A DNA stretch of 64,000 nt from JAMXLO01 sp964427005 (lineage in GTDB: Bacteria > Pseudomonadota > Alphaproteobacteria > Acetobacterales > Acetobacteraceae). The stretch covers positions 1 through 64,000 of the forward strand of contig CAYRTL010000008.1 of NCBI GenBank assembly GCA_964427005.1. Reading direction: 5' to 3'. Position numbers and translations under genes: made by a program. This document shows positions 61,573-64,000 of the stretch, piece by piece. The notes under the pieces were generated by a model. That model did not search any database. It was not told the DNA's origin and saw only the letters and a list, made by a program, of their open reading frames with translations. Numbering within the stretch: the first letter of the stretch is position 1; each line of letters starts with the position of its first letter.

Positions 61573-64000
61573 TCCTCATCCCCTGCCGCCGACCATTCAG
61601 CTACCCGTGCAAGCTGCGCATACTCAGAAAACCGCGGCGCAAAGCCCGGCTGTGGCTGCGATAGATAACGGCGATCCGCCGCGTCGTAGGTATCGATCAG
61701 GCCACACAGCGCGTCCCGCGCATCGCCGACCGCCCTGGCGATGACGCCCGCATCGCCCTTGAATAGCGTGCGCAATTCGCCGGCATGGAACCCGCCGGTC
61801 ACATGCCAGTAGATCAGTTCGTCCACTGCCCCTGAGACCGCGTCGCCGAATGCCCCGGCCTGCGCCATCGCTGCCTCCAGCAGCAATTGTGGCGCCAAGC
61901 CGGCGTCCACTTCCTTTTGGCTCGGCGGGGTTCCGGTCTTGTAGTCGAGAATGGCAATGCTGCCATCGCTCCGTCGCTCGATCCGATCAGCCCTGCCTGT
62001 CAGGCGAAACAATCCACCGGGTCGGTCCAGCTCATATGTCCCGCCCGCTTCCACGACGATCGCTGCAGGCGGCCGTTCGCCCCTGCGCTTCGCCTCTATG
62101 CAGACGACCCAATCCGCGATGCGCTCCAGCCGAGGTGCCCACCATGCGGCGAGCGCCTCGCGCAAATCGGCTTCCGCCAAAGCACGTGCCATCGCCCTGC
62201 GTAGTTGCTCCGCCGCATCCGGCGGCCAGCGCACGCCGTGCTGCTCGACAAAATGGCGCAGCCCCGCATGGACGAGGCTGCCGTAATCCGCGGCATCGGT
62301 CGCTTCGTCGAGGGGCGGCAGCTTCGACAGCTTCAGCACATGCCGAGCATGAATCGCATAGGGATCGCGCAGCCACGTCTCGATCTCGGTGACCGACAGC
62401 CTGCGGGGCCGCAGTGAGACAGGCGGGCATGGACGCGGTGGCCGCGCGGGCCGTGGCCCAGTCAGCGGCTGATCCAGTGCCTGGACCCAGCTTCCGGCAG
62501 GATGCTGCGGCACACCCGTCTTCTGCCCCCCGAGCAAAGTCTCCAGCCGGACAAGCCAGCGTGCAGGGACCACCGGTGCACCGTCGCGCCGCCGTGGGCA
62601 CGACAGCACGACACGCACCGGCGCCGAGGCACAGGCCAGAAAATCATGCGCCGACTGGCCGATGATCTCCTCGGGTGAAGGCAATCCGACAGCCTTGCGC
62701 ATCGGGCGCGACAGCCAAGGGCCAGGGTCACTCGTCGGAGGCCATACGCCTTCCACCAAACCGCCCAGCACGATGACATCCGCGGTCTGCAGCCGTGCCT
62801 CGAGCAAACCCCAGATGAACACGCGCGGATGCTCGGTGCCGCCGCGACCTCGCAGGGCACGTCGGCTGCGCACGACCGCGCCCTCGAGCACTGCGTCGAG
62901 CAGTCCAGGCAGTACGTCGCGCCGCTGGTCCGGCAGCATGGGCAGCGCCGCCTGCACCTCAGCCAGACGTTCCGCCAGAGCCTCGCCTTCTTCCCCGGCC
63001 CACAGCCGTGACGGACCGCCCAACTCGTCGGTGGCGGCAAGGTGTTCCGCGCATTCGATCAGGGCGGCCAGTGCGAATGCCGGCGACACTTCCACCGCGG
63101 ACGCAATCCGCAGCGCTGGAGCCAGACACGCTTCCAGCCTGTCCAACAGTCTTGCCGCCTCACGGTCCGCGCGCGCCCGATCCAAACGCCGACGCAATCC
63201 GGATAGGCCGGGTAGCGGCCGAGGGCCGCGGAGGCAGGCGACTTCCAGCGCCCGCACAGCCGAGCGGCACGCGGCGGGCGGCATGCCAGCCGCCGCCAAC
63301 GGGTGCTTCAGCAACGCAAGCAGAGCCACCGGCGCAAGTTCCTCGGCCACCGCATGGGCGAGCAGACGGAGGAAGACTGCTTGTGGCGTATCCGCCAGCG
63401 GTTCGCCCGCGCTGTCATCGGCTACCACGCCGTACCGCAGGAGTTCGGTCGCTACCCGTCCGGCAAGGGTGCGATCGGGTGTGACCAGAGCAGCCGTCGC
63501 CTCGGGCGTTTCGAGTGCTTCGCGCAGCACCAGCGCAATCGCCGCCGCTTCCTCCTGCTGATCGGCGATTGACAGCAGCGCAAGGCCGTCGATCCCGGTG
63601 GGCGTAGGTTCCTGCCATTCGGCGAGCGCCTTCGCCGGCAACAGAGCCCGGGCCAGTGTCGTGGCTCGAGGCGCTGGCTGAGAAGTCCCTGGCCACGGGC
63701 GGACATCGCCGCGCGTTGCACCGAGCCGGCACAGCAGCCGCGCCATCCCGGCCTGCGGATGCACATCGTCCAGTTCGGCCCAAGCCTGCTCAGACATTCC
63801 GGTATCGAGCCCGGGCAGCACCACCGCGCCATTGCCAAGGCGGACAACCACTCGCAGCAGCCGCGCGACGGCCGGAATGCCACCAGTCGTACCGGCGATC
63901 AGGACAGGTTCGGCTGGGGGCGCCGCCTCCCATGCATTCGCCTGCGCATGCAACAGTGCCACCTGTCGCGCGGCCGGATTCATCAGTTGCTGCTCGGCCA
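61569..64000 (-). CDS. addB: double-strand break repair protein AddB, N-terminus beyond window
   Basis: At least 804 residues from 63983, with the frame open to the window edge (EQQL before the first visible ATG), so the start lies outside. AddB is normally about 1000 residues. The visible part has helicase-like remains (GGLVEGVWPPTSDPGPWLSRPMR, VVLSCPRRRDGAPVVPARWL) and the C-terminal nuclease ILDYKTGTPPSQKEVDAGLAPQLLLEAAM. AddB recognises regulatory sites and cuts the 5' strand. It overlaps addA by four bases. Confidence 0.93.
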   Translation of the reverse strand, partial: AEQQLMNPAARQVALLHAQANAWEAAPPAEPVLIAGTTGGIPAVARLLRVVVRLGNGAVVLPGLDTGMSEQAWAELDDVHPQAGMARLLCRLGATRGDVRPWPGTSQPAPRATTLARALLPAKALAEWQEPTPTGIDGLALLSIADQQEEAAAIALVLREALETPEATAALVTPDRTLAGRVATELLRYGVVADDSAGEPLADTPQAVFLRLLAHAVAEELAPVALLALLKHPLAAAGMPPAACRSAVRALEVACLRGPRPLPGLSGLRRRLDRARADREAARLLDRLEACLAPALRIASAVEVSPAFALAALIECAEHLAATDELGGPSRLWAGEEGEALAERLAEVQAALPMLPDQRRDVLPGLLDAVLEGAVVRSRRALRGRGGTEHPRVFIWGLLEARLQTADVIVLGGLVEGVWPPTSDPGPWLSRPMRKAVGLPSPEEIIGQSAHDFLACASAPVRVVLSCPRRRDGAPVVPARWLVRLETLLGGQKTGVPQHPAGSWVQALDQPLTGPRPARPPRPCPPVSLRPRRLSVTEIETWLRDPYAIHARHVLKLSKLPPLDEATDAADYGSLVHAGLRHFVEQHGVRWPPDAAEQLRRAMARALAEADLREALAAWWAPRLERIADWVVCIEAKRRGERPPAAIVVEAGGTYELDRPGGLFRLTGRADRIERRSDGSIAILDYKTGTPPSQKEVDAGLAPQLLLEAAMAQAGAFGDAVSGAVDELIYWHVTGGFHAGELRTLFKGDAGVIARAVGDARDALCGLIDTYDAADRRYLSQPQPGFAPRFSEYAQLARVAEWSAAGDEE

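Noticed and set aside
1..64000. CRISPR arrays, insertion sequences, prophage and rRNA genes
   Set aside because: No regularly spaced repeats, transposases with terminal repeats, phage structural genes or rRNA sequence were seen.

Overview
The window is a 64 kb piece of a GC-rich alphaproteobacterial chromosome. Gene content points to the Rhodospirillales, most likely an Acetobacteraceae-type bacterium. The evidence is an AddAB rather than RecBCD recombination system, a GTTC-N7-GTTC LexA box, an alphaproteobacterial flagellar regulator of the FlbD type, an OpgC protein, an ornithine decarboxylase with a speF-like leader, and typical intergenic palindromes. It is draft sequence: a run of 100 N at 22922-23021 is flanked by two identical 55-base ends, so the gap is probably an unmerged contig overlap.

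Layout. 0-7.2 kb: a minus-strand sulfur and tRNA operon (cysE, iscR, two cysteine desulfurases, a 2Fe-2S ferredoxin, mnmA, tRNA-Met), then an alpha/beta hydrolase and anmK. 7.2-8.4 kb: tyrS. 8.4-12.1 kb: a decayed accessory strip with a collapsed VapBC module, a frameshifted DUF262 gene, a frameshifted ParD-like antitoxin, and a DUF433/DUF5615 pair whose toxin has a damaged C-terminus. 12.2-14.7 kb: an SDR, an unknown gene with a LexA box touching its start codon, and an SMP-30-type lactonase. 14.7-22.6 kb: an envelope/lipid region with an O-antigen-ligase-like protein, a YVTN propeller, a fatty acid hydroxylase, phosphatidylserine decarboxylase, a class III aminotransferase, an Mpo1-like membrane protein and a bile-acid-type symporter. 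22.6-30.7 kb: the assembly gap, a flavin monooxygenase with a VOC dioxygenase, a TerB-DnaJ co-chaperone, an AmpD amidase, an M20 amidohydrolase and glgA-glgC. 30.7-35.7 kb: an acyl-CoA catabolic group. 35.7-46.4 kb: an SGNH protein and OpgC, then a complete minus-strand flagellar operon fliF-fliG-fliH-fliN-flbD-flhA-flhF-flhG. 46.6-53 kb: a plus-strand group of periplasmic binding proteins, a methyltransferase, an ABC importer without its ATPase, and a cupin. 53-64 kb: a large methyltransferase, a BrkB-type membrane protein, an ornithine/lysine decarboxylase, a dienelactone hydrolase, and addB-addA-trxA.

How the parts work together. The first operon couples cysteine synthesis to sulfur mobilisation and tRNA thiolation, and its last protein gene runs into the tRNA gene. 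The flagellar operon carries its own sigma-54 activator and has a palindrome upstream of fliF that could be an activator site. The 17-21 kb genes could together make or turn over hydroxylated or amino-modified lipids. The genes with the least explained biology are the LexA-boxed unknown gene, the lipid cluster, the ATPase-less transporter group, and a duplicated coding-like heptapeptide next to the assembly gap.
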